Shown: positions 34,065 through 49,000 of the stretch, in pieces | How positions within the stretch are numbered: position 1 is the stretch's first letter | How the letters are laid out: every line of letters starts with the position of its first letter | Source: Hanleya hanleyi | Lineage: Eukaryota > Mollusca > Polyplacophora > Lepidopleurida > Hanleyidae | Length of the DNA stretch: 64,000 nucleotides | NCBI GenBank assembly: GCA_036873755.1 | Contig: JAVTVY010018977.1 | Coordinates: forward strand, 1 to 64,000 | Direction of reading: 5' to 3' | Notes under the pieces: model-generated | The model's database searches: none | Seen by the model: the letters and a program-made list of their open reading frames with translations, nothing else | Told to the model about the DNA's origin: nothing | Program-made: the position numbers and the translations under genes

Positions 34065-37000
34065 CTGGGAAAAAAAGAAGAAATATGGGATGAAAAAACC
34101 TAATATATCATCAAAGATAACCTTTGTAGATTTGTCGCTATGCAGGTCGAAATGAGCTGTGCTGTTCTTCTCTTCCTGTTGTTATGTCCATTATAGGAAA
34201 TCCCTTGCGAGAGCTTATTTTGAGTTTTCCAAGCCCAAGTTTTCGTACATGACTGTACTTGTCTTGCTGTGTTCTCGGTATGTAATAGAGAGTGTCCTCT
34301 CTCTAAAAATGGAGGTAAAAAGGTCGTTTTTGCTTGATAACTTTTGACTTATTCATCATAACGCTACAAAATCTTCAGGTGACTTACTTTAAATATTGTT
34401 ACATGCCGGAACAGTGGTTTTCCAATGAAAGTGCGCATAGTCTAATTGTTAACAGAGAACAAAACATGTCGTCTATTCTTATGCAAATTAGATAGACGAC
34501 AATTTGTTTTTTCAATACCATCCGATGCGGATAAATATATCCATGGTCGCCTATGGCAGATGTTTCTATCTTTAATATATCATTGAATTTATTGGACAAA
34601 AATGACCTTTTTTACCTCCATTTTTAGAGAGAAGTTTTCCCTAACCTGTTCATGTAAGTGTCAGAGAGCAACGGAGAATATATAGTTCTTCTAGGTACAA
34701 CAAGGATTAAACACATAATACAGTGAAACCTGGGAATACGCAATCTCAGTACACTCAGATATAATATCACGGAATATTATATCTGAATTCAGCCTTATAT
34801 AAATCCTGTGCGAGTTGAAACTACTATTGTTAGCCAATCAGATGGATAGCTGGTTGTAACTATTTCAAAATCACGCCCACAGTAATTACACACGGTAGCT
34901 CGTGGTCTAATATATAAACATTATCCTGAAACAGTTTCCAAATATGGCATCATTTCCAGACAGGGTCCGTAAACATCAAAGAGTTTATACTCCCGCCGAA
35001 AAGTCTGGCTTTGTTAGGGGTAGAAAATATCAAAAGATTGTGCCGTGCGAAGATGTTAATCTCCTTGAAGTAAACGTCAATCATTGTCAGAGCGAAAAAG
35101 ATTGAAATGGTCGTGATTGGCTTTATGGCATCTCGTAGAATATCGGCGAACATTTCGCACGAAGTTTTCATAGCGTTACGTCTAGATGGTATTCCCCTGA
35201 TTTACCATCTTGGTTTACCTAGATTGGGGAATACGGACTCCTGGATAAAACGAATCCCATAATAAACATTTCCTTCCGCTACCATTGCAAAAACCGACAA
35301 AACCGACACACTGACAAAACGAGCATTTTTCTCTTGTTCTGTGCTCAGTTGATATTCTCAGGTTGCACAGAATAACAGTCAGAATGAAAGAAACTTACAT
35401 GGAAAGGGATTTGTTAACCAGATTGTAGCGTAACTGGAGACATAATTTGGCAGAAACAACTAAAGGACCTGGTGCAGTTTAATAAGATTTTGGCCCCCAT
35501 CAGGTGCCAAAATGAAATATCACGAACTAAAGAAATTTTTCAGTCAGCCTAAAGCATGTTATCTTGTCTTATGCTCGGAGTATTTTGTAGACATGGGTCT
35601 TGTAGTTTTTTGATAACAGTATCTTGAAGTAGTGAATTTGTATGAAATCGTCCAATTTGAGGTGAAACAGCACACTTTTCTCTCTGTAAACATATGAAGC
35701 CAGTTGAGAACCAAGATAACTTAACCCCAAACTATTGATGGTGTCAATATTTTTTTGTTGCCCAAACATGATTTTGATTCTGGAGTGGCTTTATATGATG
35801 TGAACCAAAATCTCATTAAACCATGCCAGGTCCTTTATAAGACAGTCCTGAAATTTTGCAGTTCAAAATAATTAGAAATATTATCAGTCATCAACTTCTA
35901 GGATAGAACAGATTTTCTGATCACATTTATGTGAATAGAACTTAGTCATGTGACCACCCATTAATCATGTGACCACCTACCCATTGCTCCCCAGTCTGTG
36001 TTCCAGGAGTTGGCGACGAGCCAATAGGGCGTGTTGGATTCAGTTCCCCATCCTAGGATCTTAATGGCATGACCTCCTAGAGCTGCTCCTGACTTGTGCT
36101 GGTATACACCTGGAAAATAATATAGCAGTTAGTCTGTGGCATTCTTATCTTCACAAAGTCAAAGTTTCTTTTTGAGCAAAACAAAGTATAGCAGGCCGCG
36201 TTCCACCCACTTTCAGTGTACACTAATCTGCCGTCATGATAACATGCCATGGATGCGCAAACAAGTGATATGATTGATCAATATACACAGGATGGTGCTT
36301 TGCTGATTGGTTGCAATTTACTTTTGCACTTTCTGAGAACACAATCCATTCCCATGTGTACCAAGAGAATCTATTAAAGAGATACCCCTGGTTTTAGCGA
36401 GAATGTGAATTCTAAGAGCTGAAAATACTAATGAGAACATTTTGAGTGACTGTTTTGATTAGAAGATCCTATGCATTCACTATCTCTTGACAACATGGAT
36501 GGGATTTCTTGTGAAATGTCCATCAAATTTTAATACAACAGTTATCTCTTAAAAAGGTGGTTATTTAAATCCAATTATAGAATCCGCAATAAGATTCTTG
36601 CAATTTTATCTATGCAACTGTATGAACTGAAAAAAATAAGTTCTCTTCAATAATAAACACTCTAATACTGATCCATGATATTCTATCGAGATTTGCATAT
36701 TAATTATCTAATGAACTCATTTTGAATTCATTTGAACTCATTCCTCATACAGGGAAATAATGTTAAAGCCAAATGAAGATGGGAATGTTCCATAGATAAA
36801 TGTTCATGTAACGTACCACTCTTGTAGCTTGGGAAATCAGCGTAGACTGTAAAAGCTGCCTCTACCGGTCCATTAGTCATAATTTCTGTCATAATCTGCT
36901 CTGGTTGTCGCCCAACGGAGTATGCGCTCAAACCTGCCACAAGAACATTACCAAGGCTTAAAGTACGTTAACATTTTCCGTTGAAGTTCCTATTATGTGG

Positions 37001-40000
37001 TCATCCTCGCTGATCAGAGCCACACACAGGAATTGGAACCAAAAGAGACATAAAACAGTCTTATATGACCAAATTTTCTTTGACAAATTTACAGTCACAC
37101 CAATCATAGCTAAAGAAAACTGTTCATGTGCTCCTGCCATCATAGATAATGTGCTGGGAATTCTGAAGATGAAGCTGTGCAAGCGTATTGCAGCAGTGAT
37201 CCACATGAACTGTGGGGCGATAAAACTGTGTCCACTGAGCCTAAAGGGACTACAACCTCTGGAGAGCCTTCGGAATACTTGATTTGTTCATTATTATCTT
37301 TGGAGGGCCTCCGGGAAGAACAGTTTTTGTAACTGACAGAGTTACCCTCGATAAATTAAGTTAATATATATACCATTGTAACAGAACCTATGGAAAATAG
37401 TTCCCCATTATGGAAGGCAGTGACATTTTTCTATGCTCAATATTAGATGGGTATGACTGAGCACTGGCAGCAAATAAAACCTGTTACTCGTGCATACACA
37501 TGATAAAAAAAATTCAAAATTTGTAGAAAACTGGTCACGTGTGCCTGGCTTAAAGTCTCTACCAAATATCCCCTGCACACTTTACGTGGCACAAATGTAC
37601 ATGTCTCTTCATTTTAATATGAACTCAATTTAACGTACTAGTGTCCATAATTATGAACGGGAAAGTTTTTTCATCACTTCCTTGGTAGGCTGTAGGTCAT
37701 GTGAGACAGCTATTTGTCACTTCACGACATGTAGAATTTGAATGTTTTCACCATCTCAAAAACTTGAGCATTGAAGAGAGACTAAACTAGCCATCTGTGA
37801 GAGCCAAACCCATTCATGGTGACCCCTCCTCTGTGGACTCTTGCCTAATAATACCCAGGAAATAATGATCATGAGGTGAACATCCTTGGTGATACCATCT
37901 TCACAAGCCCAGGTAAGTCCTAAATCCTTGCAGAGGGTCTACTAAAAACATTTTTGGTGATTCGAATAAGTTCTGAGTCGATGTCTTTATCACATGATCT
38001 CGACATTTCATCTCCGAGCTAGTTTTGAATTAGCATGTCGGTATCCCAACCTGTGGTTCCAATGTCGATTTCAGCCGGACATCCAAGCCATTTGGCAAGC
38101 GATAAAATTCAGACCCATCTCATACCTTACAGCGGATTGTTTACTCAGCTAGCCTAGAACGTTCACTGATTTCGAACTGGAGGAAAACCCTTGATCTATT
38201 TATATCCAGAACTAGTAGGGGTAACTAACCAAGCCAGTGAATTGACCCTAACCGATCGATCGATCGATACACTGGCTTGCGAGGATGTGGTGATACATAC
38301 CAAAATGTTTATCATTCTCATATGTCTTGTTGTAGCCAGCCTCACACACTTTAGTACATTTTGGGGTTTTCTCTTCAACCTTGGAACATGGGGCCAGATG
38401 TCCTACCACATGATGATCACAGGCTTTGATTGTGTAGGGTCGGCAACCCTGTTTACAAAAAATACAACTTTATCAGAATCCGGGGAAGTAATATGCAATC
38501 AATCCTAGGCAGAAGGGGGAGGGGGGGTTGATGTCACACTCAAGGTTATTTCCGCTGAGGAAGCCAGAGTACCCGGAGAGAACCACCACCTGTAGACAAG
38601 TAACTGGCAAACTTTCACACATGCACCAGCGAGGCTGGAACCCATGCCAATTCAGTGGTGCGAGGCTAGCTAGCGATCACCAGCAATGCGCCTTGGACCA
38701 CCTGGTCACAGAGGGCCCTCATTCTTAGGATAAAGCACAGATATGTACTAATTTATTTCATTGGTCTACATTGAATGTTTCGTTTAGTAATTCTGTAATA
38801 CAGAGGATTTATAACAGTTTACCAATGTATCTTTCAGTGACTTGAAATTACATTCCTAGACTGAATCACACTATCACATGTAACTTTGCACCTCCTATCT
38901 GAAGTTGCCAACTTCTAATAATATGTTTATTTCATTTGGTGTGTTTTTCTATGATTCTCATTGACTGAATGGCTGTTTGACAATCTCACATTTGGCTATT
39001 TCCATGTTGGCGGAACTTAGCTTCTCACATAGAACGCACAACTCCCCACCCCTGCGGAGCGTGTGGCGATCAAATAGTGAGCCGGCTACGAAATAGTGTG
39101 TTTCATAATCGAGCAATCTGGACGCATTTTATTGTGAAATGAAGTTAATTTTAACCAAAAGAACATAAGTCATTCAAATTATACAAAAAGTATTTCTATG
39201 TTTAGTTGAATAAAAGCAATCTATCCCCAGAGCTCACCAGCTGCGCTAAGTTCCGTCTATACGGTAACAGACAAACGCGAGATTGGTTCCGCCGAAAATT
39301 AATTGTGCGCACGATAAGATATTAAGATTCTTTATTGTACTGAGCACCCAATTTGGAAGAGAGTACATAACCATGATAACACAGAAAAAGTAGAACAAAT
39401 AAGAAAGTAAACAAACATGTGCGACATGATCCCCTTTCCGCTCCCAGAAATCCACTAGGTGCCGCTTTGCAGCTAATGAGTTCTGGGGCTAGATTGGCGG
39501 TTTGAAAGCCCATCACCCAATCAGAGATCAGCATGACAGTCGAAGTTAACTTGCAAGCTTGCAACCTCAGACACAACAAATCTGAACTTCACACACACTA
39601 GTGCCAGAGCAACATGGCGAGTTACTAAACATCACATCAGTCACAGATTGTAAACTATTATGAAATCCCCTGTAATTAACGAGGTTTCAAGCCTGAAAAT
39701 AAGACACAGGACCTTTTAACCTACATGTATGGTGTCTGTATAGGAAGAGGGGCTATCTCATTCTCATTTGCAGGGGAGTTGTTAGAAATGTCAGGTGCTT
39801 ATTTTCAGGCTTGAGTTTTCATCGAAATGCTGAAGTCTAAAATAGGAAAATTTCCAAAAAAATACTTAAGTGAGTGAGTGAGTGAATGAATAGAATTTAA
39901 CGTCGCTTTCGACAATATTTCAGATACATCACGACGACCCAACTAAGCACCACCCAGCCCAGTTGTGTTCCTGCTACTTCAAAGAAGAAATCTTTGAAGC

Positions 40001-43000
40001 AGCATGGAACCAGACACCCTCCATTAAACCCTATAAAACATTGAGGACAGCGCACAAGACACAGACAGGATGCTTACATGTATATGGTGCAATAAAGATA
40101 AGTGATATTACAGTGCTAGACATCACATTATCAAGTTCCTGTTGCTTCTCAGCAAAATGCATTGAAGCAACAGGAACCTGAACCCACCCAACCACCCGCC
40201 CTAAAAAGACATAAAACCCAAGAAAACAGCCTAGAAATCTTACCAAACTATCCACATGTACATTATGTATGGGTAAGTATATGAACTCAAATGAACAGAT
40301 GCCAACAATTATATGTATGAATAATTTTTGTGTAATCCCGCCCCATGGGGCTTCCGGGGATTGACCTTTGATGTCATTGTGCACACCGCAGGTCATGGTA
40401 AGAATAAGCCTCAGCTCCTCAGAGAGCTTGTCGTAAGAGGTGACTAACTGAGGCACCCGTGGGGATCCCGGGTGTGAAAAGGAGTAGGACCCCACCTGTG
40501 TGGTTCCCGGGTGTGAAAAGTAATAGGACCCAACATTGTGATATGACTGAAATATAGTTGAAAGCGATGTTAAATCATATTCACTCACTCACTCCCTCAC
40601 TCACTTGTGTAATCCCACTAACAACAAAGTTGGGACAACTGCACATGGAACTGAAGGACTGACAGGTACAGAACAATACACATGTTTGCTTCTGCATTTG
40701 CATGGGGATATTCTAAGTATGAGGTGTACATAAACAGACTACATGTGAAGTAAAGTTAAAGATGTAATCAGCCTCAAAATGGAAGGATTTTGTAAACTCT
40801 CCCCTATGGGTTTTTTCAGCAGGGAAGATTAACAAAGCATTATATGTATTATATTTGATGATGGTAGGATCGCTATATACAACGAATGCAAGACTATCTT
40901 GTCAGAGAGATTTGAAACTCTGCCCGCTTCGACAGGTTTTCTGTTTCGCCATTGAGTGTGTGTTGTACGCGGAGAGGAAAATGACGTCACTGCGTGACGT
41001 ATGAGTGACGTGGCGACGCTGGCGTGGCGAATTTGAATGCTGCACAGCTGCAGCCATGGGATAACGTCATGGCTCGTGCCTACGGTTCGGTAATGTCGCT
41101 TAGCATACGTTGGTAGAATGCACCACACATGTATACGCTTGTTGACACAGCCGTGGAAAAATAAACGGCATGCCATGCTGTTTATTTTTAAAGATCAATT
41201 CCTTCTATTTTCTCGTGAACGGTAGAAACAAGTTTAGTTTTTTGTGGTCAAATGTGTCTCATTTTGTACCTATTGTAACATATGTCACTTTCGCTGAGTT
41301 TGAGATAAATCGATTTCAGCCCAGGTTTGAGGCTGATTACATCTTTAACCGTACATACCTTATGAGTGTTGTACTGACCACCAGTGACCAGTCCAGTTGT
41401 CTTGAAGTAATCCCAGGCGGCAGACAAGAAACCACCATCACAGCTACAGGACACAAGGAAATAAAATGATTCATTAGCAAGTATACAAAAAATCTAGAGA
41501 AATGATCTACATGTAAAACAAAAATGGATCAACCAACACTGTCAAAATATGTAGATCATGTAGCAAATTATTATCCAATTATTGTTTGGATAACACTTTC
41601 TTTTCAAGCACACATACCAGTGTTACACTGAGCATGAAATTTGAGGAGAGTTATCTCTCACTCTCTACCACTCCCCTTAATCCCCTTATCAAAATTCAAT
41701 CACCTCCAATTTTGGGGATAGACTTCAATTGGCTGTTCTGATAAAGGGCCTGGTGTGATTTAATAAGATTTAGCCCCCATGCAGCGCGGTTTGGAGTGCC
41801 AATATGAAATATCACATGCGGGGGGGGAAAAAAAAATTCAGTTATTTTAAAGTATATTATCTTGTCTTACACTCTGAGTATTTTGTAGGCCCAGGGTCTT
41901 ATGGGATTTTGATTTCAGGATATTGAAGTAGTGGATTTGTAGAAAATCTTCTATTTTGAGGTGAAAACAGCACACTTTTCTCTCTGTAAATGTATGGAAG
42001 TCGAGAGCAAAAATAAACATGAGCCCAAAATATGTGTCAATAGTTTGTTATTGCACAAACTTGGTTCTGGACTGGCTTCATATGTTTCACCTCAAAATAG
42101 ACGATTTTTCACAAATCCACTACTTCAAGATATGTTATTGAGAAAAAAACGTAATACCAAAGGCCAACAAAATACTCAGAACATGAGACAATATAACATA
42201 ATATACACCAACTGAAAAATTTCTTTCGTATGTGATATTTAATTTTGGCACTCCAAACTGCTCCTCATGGAGGACAAAATCTCATCAAAGCAAACCAGGT
42301 CCTTTGATCATTCTCTTAAATCAATGAAATAATGAAGAAATAGTGGATTGTATCCATGATTTTGAACCATTTGTCAACTTTCCGTTCTAACATGTCTAAT
42401 AAATTTGATCACCCCTGATTTTATAGAAGATTTCATTAGTACAATTGTGATCTAGATGTACAACAAGCAATAATTTGAATAATTCAGTCACAGTATTAAT
42501 TACTCTCTCATACACAGACCTACAGACTAAATAACCCTAGATCTCCTGATTTAAGATACACATTCCGTTGTGGCACATCATCGACAGAACTTTACAAATC
42601 ATTCTCATTAGCTAATCAAATTGGTCATAATATAAGCATGCGGTTGGTGTAAACAATCAACTCTGACCCTATTTGAAAGCTGGCGATGGGAAACCATGTA
42701 GATTTGGGCAAGGGCAAATTATGCATTCAAGGGATGTGAATAACTTAGAGGAATTTCATCACAGGAAGTCCAGAGAGAAAACACTTCTTACTACCCATGC
42801 TTCTTGAAAGTGTAACTGTGGTAAGCTTGTTTAAGTGTACGTCATATTCAAGATAACGATGTGAATAATTAAACGTAATAAAGTTTTTCCCCCCAACATT
42901 TTACTCGTAGTCTTTCTCGAAGGATTCAAAGGCAGCTTTCTACAGATGAAGAGAAATCTTCACTGCCTCTTTTGACGTCGGAGATGATGTTGATGACGTC

Positions 43001-46000
43001 ATAGTTCGAGCATCATGCACCGTCTGCGGGATGTCACGGCAATGCAGGGAACTGAACAGAGTTGCAACAGTGTTGCATTGTGAGGTCGTTAATAATTCCA
43101 TAATGACGTCACAAGTTTCGACATGCTTGTGGTGCTGTGCCCTACAATAACATTAATAACATTGAAATTGGTAAACTTAAAGTCGTAAAACAATGGGGTA
43201 TAAATCCTTTACTTTTGAAGATTATCTTCAATATGACGTAAACTTGCGAAAGTACCAGAGTTACACTTTAACACGGTCCCTGTACACTGCTACGGCCAAT
43301 CTGTGAAAGCAGAGCTACTTACCATGACCCGACCTGCGTACAAATACGCTACATAATTTCCATTTAAAGGCTTTCTGCTATTAATTGATACAGGCTATTG
43401 TACCACAAATATAATTTGTAAATACCATACATAACTTCTTCAATTTTCCGTCTGATTCATTGAAGATTTTCACTAGCATGTTCCACTACGATCGCAGCAT
43501 GATGTTTCTGCTTCAATATGAATATTCATTGCCAGTCACATGACACACCCTGTTTCCGAATGTTCAATCAATTGTTGTTTCCGAGTCGAGAATAATCAAT
43601 GTCAAATGATGGGAAATTGCCTGTGATTGTTTGCCTCTAGAGGGCGCTGTGATCAGCTGGATAAACTCCATTCTATTCTATTCTATTCTATTCATGACCT
43701 GTTTGACCAATAGAATGTTGTAGACCTCCGAATTGATTTTCATCCGCAGTCGCTTCTCGATCAGATAGCTCATGTGATAGGTCACATCCATGCCGATCAC
43801 ATGCCACAACAGAATGTGGGTCTTACATGTATATCAGCAGATCAAGGTCAATTTAGTCCATAGGTTTTCATATGAGAGATTAAGTATTTAGTATCAATGA
43901 GCAGATGTTACAGTATGAAGCAGAAGCAATGTCCTCAATAATGAGCATGGTATAGGCTAATTCTGGGAGACATGATTTGCCTTAATATTTGTACTTGAAC
44001 TGAGAAATGAATTCTTACTTGTACATGAAACAAGATTCAATTTATTCTTATGAACCAAGATGTTTAACTATGAACAGTGATCAAATAAATTTCCTGTCCT
44101 GAAAAGACATGGTCTTTCTTCAATCAGATATGGTCTTTCTTCAATCAGACATGGTCTTTCTTCGATCAGACATGGTCTTTCTTTGATCAGACATGGTCTT
44201 TCTTCAATCAGACATGGTCTTTCGTTGATCAGACATGGTCTTTCTTCAATCAGACATGGTCTTTCTTCCATATATATGATTGTCCTGAAAAGACATGGTC
44301 TTTCTTCCATATATGTGATTGTCCTGAAAAGACATGGTCTTTCTTCGATATACGATTTAAGTTGCATGGTCAGAAGTTCTGTGAAGAAATGCAGTCTATC
44401 CAAGGAAAAAATCTGCATTGTTTTGAGTCGGGCAACATTTTGTCTTTCTTGATACCAGCCCTTGAAATTAAGAAAATTCTGTTATGGCAAAAAATCTCAA
44501 GGTAGACTAGTGTCACTTTAACATCAGTCATGTCAGGTTAAAGTTTGTCATTGCAAAGTACTTTGGCTGCCGCATTTTATAACATCATGAACATAGCAAC
44601 TGCTGAATGTTGCGGTTAATTTTGAAGGCTATTTTTAGTTATTTTTAGGACAGTGACCTTGACCTTTGACCTCATGTTTGCTGCTATTCTGGCTAAATTT
44701 GAGGAAAATTGATTAATTTGTTAAAAAGAACTAATTAACAAAAGTAGGAGGTGAAGAGGAGGAAAATTTGAACTTCACAGAGCTTTATCAGCTACAGATG
44801 ACATACATGTAGCCCTAAAATAATTATAGCATCTAGCATGTGTATTTAAAAAATCAAGGTCATGCAGGGTATATACTCGCAAAAGGGTTCTGGGATTGGA
44901 AGCTGTAAAGTACATGTAACAAGCTAGGCGTGAGGTGGGTGGGTTACACTGATAGAAACTACATACCCAAACCCACATGCCTTACAACATGAGAGCATAT
45001 CTTCAGCTGAGATGTGGAACTTTTCTGCACCATTAGATTTAATGCACAGACGATCGGTCATAGATTCTACAGCACCGAAAGCCTACCAAATCAAACCATG
45101 CCAATGGTTAGTAAGAATTAGAAACAGAAAGTGAAACAACTTCAACAAACCACCATCATGCATTATGAACACATACACACTCACCCCATTCCACAGTCCT
45201 TACAACACGATAACAAATCTTCAGCAGAAATGTGAACCTTGCCATTCTTCCCCCCAGACTTAATACAAATTCTGTCAGTCATGGCTTCTGATGCTCCAAA
45301 TGCCTGATTGGAGAGGTGGTCAATATTAAAATAATCAATGAAACAACATGATGAAAAAGGTAACAGTTTGCATGCACTGAGTCTCTCCTATTGCAAAGGA
45401 GGTAGTACGCTAAGGCGGCATTTTGGCCCATACATGATGCGGTTGAAATCGAAATATATGAAATGCCATAAGAAATTGTGTTTTAATTTAATGGCAAGAG
45501 AAAATGTATGTACAGAATATGTGCATGTTCTAATTTTATGTCCTAACTTTAACCAAATTTGTCTGAACATGTCTATCTGAACATGTCTGTCTGAACATGC
45601 CTGTCTGAAGAGGTCTGTCCGAACATGTCTCAACATATCTGTCAGAATATGTCTGTCTAAACATGTCTGTCTGTCTCAACAAGTCGGCCTACCCATATCT
45701 GAACAAGTTTGTCTGAACATGTCTCATCATGTCTGTCAGAATATGTCTGTCTCAACATGTCTGTCTAACAATGACTGAACATGTTTGTCTGAAAATGTCT
45801 AAAAATGTCTGTCTGAATTTGTCTGTCTGAACATGTCTGTCTGGACATACATGTATCTGTCTGAACATGTCTGTCTGAACATGTCTGTCTGAACATACAT
45901 GTATCTGTCTGAACATGTCTGTCTGAACATACATGTATCTGTCTGAACATGTCTGTCTGAGCATACATGTATCTGTCTGAACATGTCTGTCTGAACATAT

Positions 46001-49000
46001 CTGTCTGAACATGTCTGTCTGAACACGTCTGTCTGAACATGTCTGTCTGAACACGTCTGTCTGAACATACATGTATCTGTCTGAACATGTCTGTCTGAAC
46101 ATGTCTGTCTGAGCATACATGTATCTGTCTGAACATGTCTGTCTGAACATACATGCATCTGTCTGAACATGTCTGTCTGAACATGTCTGTCTGAACATGT
46201 CTGTCTGAGCATACATGTATCTGTCTGAACATGTCTGTCTGAGCATACATGTATCTGTCTGAACATGTCTGTCTGAACATACATGTATCTGTCTGAACAT
46301 GTCTGTCTGAACATACATGTATCTGTCTGAACATGTCTGTCTGAACATATCTGTCTGAACATGTCTGTCTGAACACGTCTGTCTGAACATGTCTGTCTGA
46401 ACACGTCTGTCTAAACATACATGTATCTGTCTGAACATGTCTGTCTGAACATGTCTGTCTGAGCATACATGTATCTGTCTGAACATGTCTGTCTGAACAT
46501 ACATGTATCTGTCTGAACATGTCTGTCTGAACATGTCTGTCTGGACATACATGTATCTGTCTGAACATGTCTGTCTGAACATACATGTATCTGTCTGAAC
46601 ATGTCTGTCTGAACATACATGTATCTGTCTGAACATGTCTGTCTGAGCATACATGTATCTGTCTGAACATGTCTGTCTGAACATATCTGTCTGAACATGT
46701 CTGTCTGGACATACATGTATCTGTCTGAACATGTCTGTCTGAACATGTCTGTCTGAAAATGTCTGAACATGTCTGTCTGAAAATGTCTGTCTGAACATGT
46801 CTGTCTGAAAATGTCTGTCTGAACATGTCTGTCTGAACATGTCTGTCTGAAAATGTGTCTGAACATATCTGTCTGAACTTGTCTGTCTGAACATGTCTCT
46901 CTGAAAATGTGTCTGAACATATCTGTCTGAAATGTCTGTCTGAACTTGTCTGTCTGAACATGTCTGTCTGGACATACATGTATCTGTCTGAACTTGTCTG
47001 TCTGAACATGTCTGTCTGAAAATGTGTCTGAACATGTCTGTCTGAAAATGTCTGTCTGAACATGTCTGTCTGAACATGTCTGTCTGAAAATGTCTGTCTG
47101 AACATGTCTGTCTGAAAATGTCTGTCTGAACATGTATGTCTGAACATGTCTGTCTGAACATGTCTGTCTGAAAATGTCTGTCTGAACATATCTGTCTGAA
47201 CATGTCTGTCTGAAATGTCTGTCTGAAAATGTCTGTCTGAACATGTCTGTCTGGACATATCTGTCTGAACATGTCTGTCTGAAAATGTCTGTCTGAACAT
47301 GTCTGTCTGAAAATGTCTGTCTGAACATGTCTGTCTGAAAATGTCTGTCTGAACATGTCTGTCTGAAAATGTCTGTCTGAACATATCTGTCTGAACATGT
47401 CTGTCTGAAAATGTCTGTCTGAACATGTCTGTCTGAACATGTCTGTCTGAACTTGTCTGTCTGAACATGTTTGAAAACGTCTGTGTGAACATGTCTGTCT
47501 GAACTTGTCTGTCTGAACTTGTTTGTCTGAACATGTCTGTCTGAACTTGTCTGTCTGACATGTTTGAAAACGTCTGTGTGAACATGTCTGTCTGAACTTG
47601 TCTGTCTGAACATGTCTGTCTGAACTTGTCTGTCTGAACATGTTTGAAAACGTCTGTGTGAACATGTCTGTCTGAACTTGTCTGTCTGAACATGTCTGTC
47701 TGAACTTGTCTGTCTGAACATGTCTGTGTGAACATGTCTGTCTGAACATGTCTGTCTGAACATGTTTGAAAATGTCTGTCTGAACATGTCTGTCTGATCA
47801 TGTCTGTCTGAACATGTTTGAAAATGTCTGTCCGAACATGTCTGTCTGAACATGTCTGTCTGAACATGTTTGAAAATGTCTGTCTGAACATGTATGTCTG
47901 AACATGTTGGACAGGTATGAACATATCTGTACATGTCTATCTGAGCATGTCTATCTGAGCATGTATTTCTGAACATGTCTGTCTGAACATGTTTGAAAAT
48001 GTCTGTCCGAACATTTCTGTCTGAACATATCTGTCTGAACATGTTTGAAAATGTCTGTCTGATCATGTCTGTCTGAACATGTCTGTCTGGACAGGTATGA
48101 ACATGTCTGTCTGGACAGGTATGAACATATCTGAACATATCTGAACATGTCTATCTGAACTTGTCTGTCTGAACATGTCTATCTGAACATGTCTCTCTGA
48201 ACATATCTGTCTCTGAACATGTCTGTCTCAACATGTCTGTCTTAATATGTCTGTCTGAACATGTATTTCTGAACATATGTCTGTCTGAACATGTCTGTCT
48301 CAACATATCTTCTCTCTGAACAGGTCTGTCTACATGTCTGTCTGAACATGTCTATCTGAACATGGACTGAAAGAGAAGAAGCTCTTGTCTTACCCAACAG
48401 GAGCCACACGAGCCCTGGTCACGGATCTCATTAATACTGGGGCACATTGGCCACTGTGTTCGGGCATCAAACGTGGCAGGGAGGTCACCGACCCTTTTGT
48501 GAACCTTCCTTGGCAGTTTGACGTGGTTAGGGTCCTCAAGCACACCGCACAGACGTTTTACCTGTGGTAACGTCCAGCCTTCAAAATGTTTATTGTGACC
48601 AGCCTGAAAAATAAGTCAGACTAAATTAAATTGACCAGAATATAAATACTGAAGCAGTATGATGTATCTACATGTATATATCAAGGGCGGATCCAGTGCA
48701 AATTCATAGTGGGGAGGGGGGGGGGGGTCAACTATCACAGCCCAACAGGTGAGGCTCCAGGGGCCGTCGAGGCTCCAGGGGTCGTCAAGGCCCCTTCAGC
48801 TCCGAAGTCCAAGATCGCCGGAGATGCGTTTCAAGCATTTTCCCGGAAATAAATCTGGATATACATGTAATATATGCAGATTTATGGTTATATTTTCAGG
48901 TTTGTTTCACATTTATAAGCACTCATCAACATTGAAAAAATCACACATCATGCTGGAGTCCATTTGACTTTCTAGTTATATTTAACACATACAAAAGAAT

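Noticed and set aside
36995..37282. 95-codon plus-strand frame in CTSB intron 6/7 region
   Set aside because: No recognisable family, no splice or start context, lies in an intron of the opposite gene.
45185..45303. Exon 4a or 4b as a decayed duplicate
   Set aside because: Both keep frame, cysteines, splice sites and phase; neither shows damage, so alternative use is the better reading.
45752..48138. Very long open frames (up to about 700 codons) on the minus strand
   Set aside because: They are translations of the 14-bp minisatellite, whose reverse strand lacks stops in every phase; no start context, domain or splice logic.
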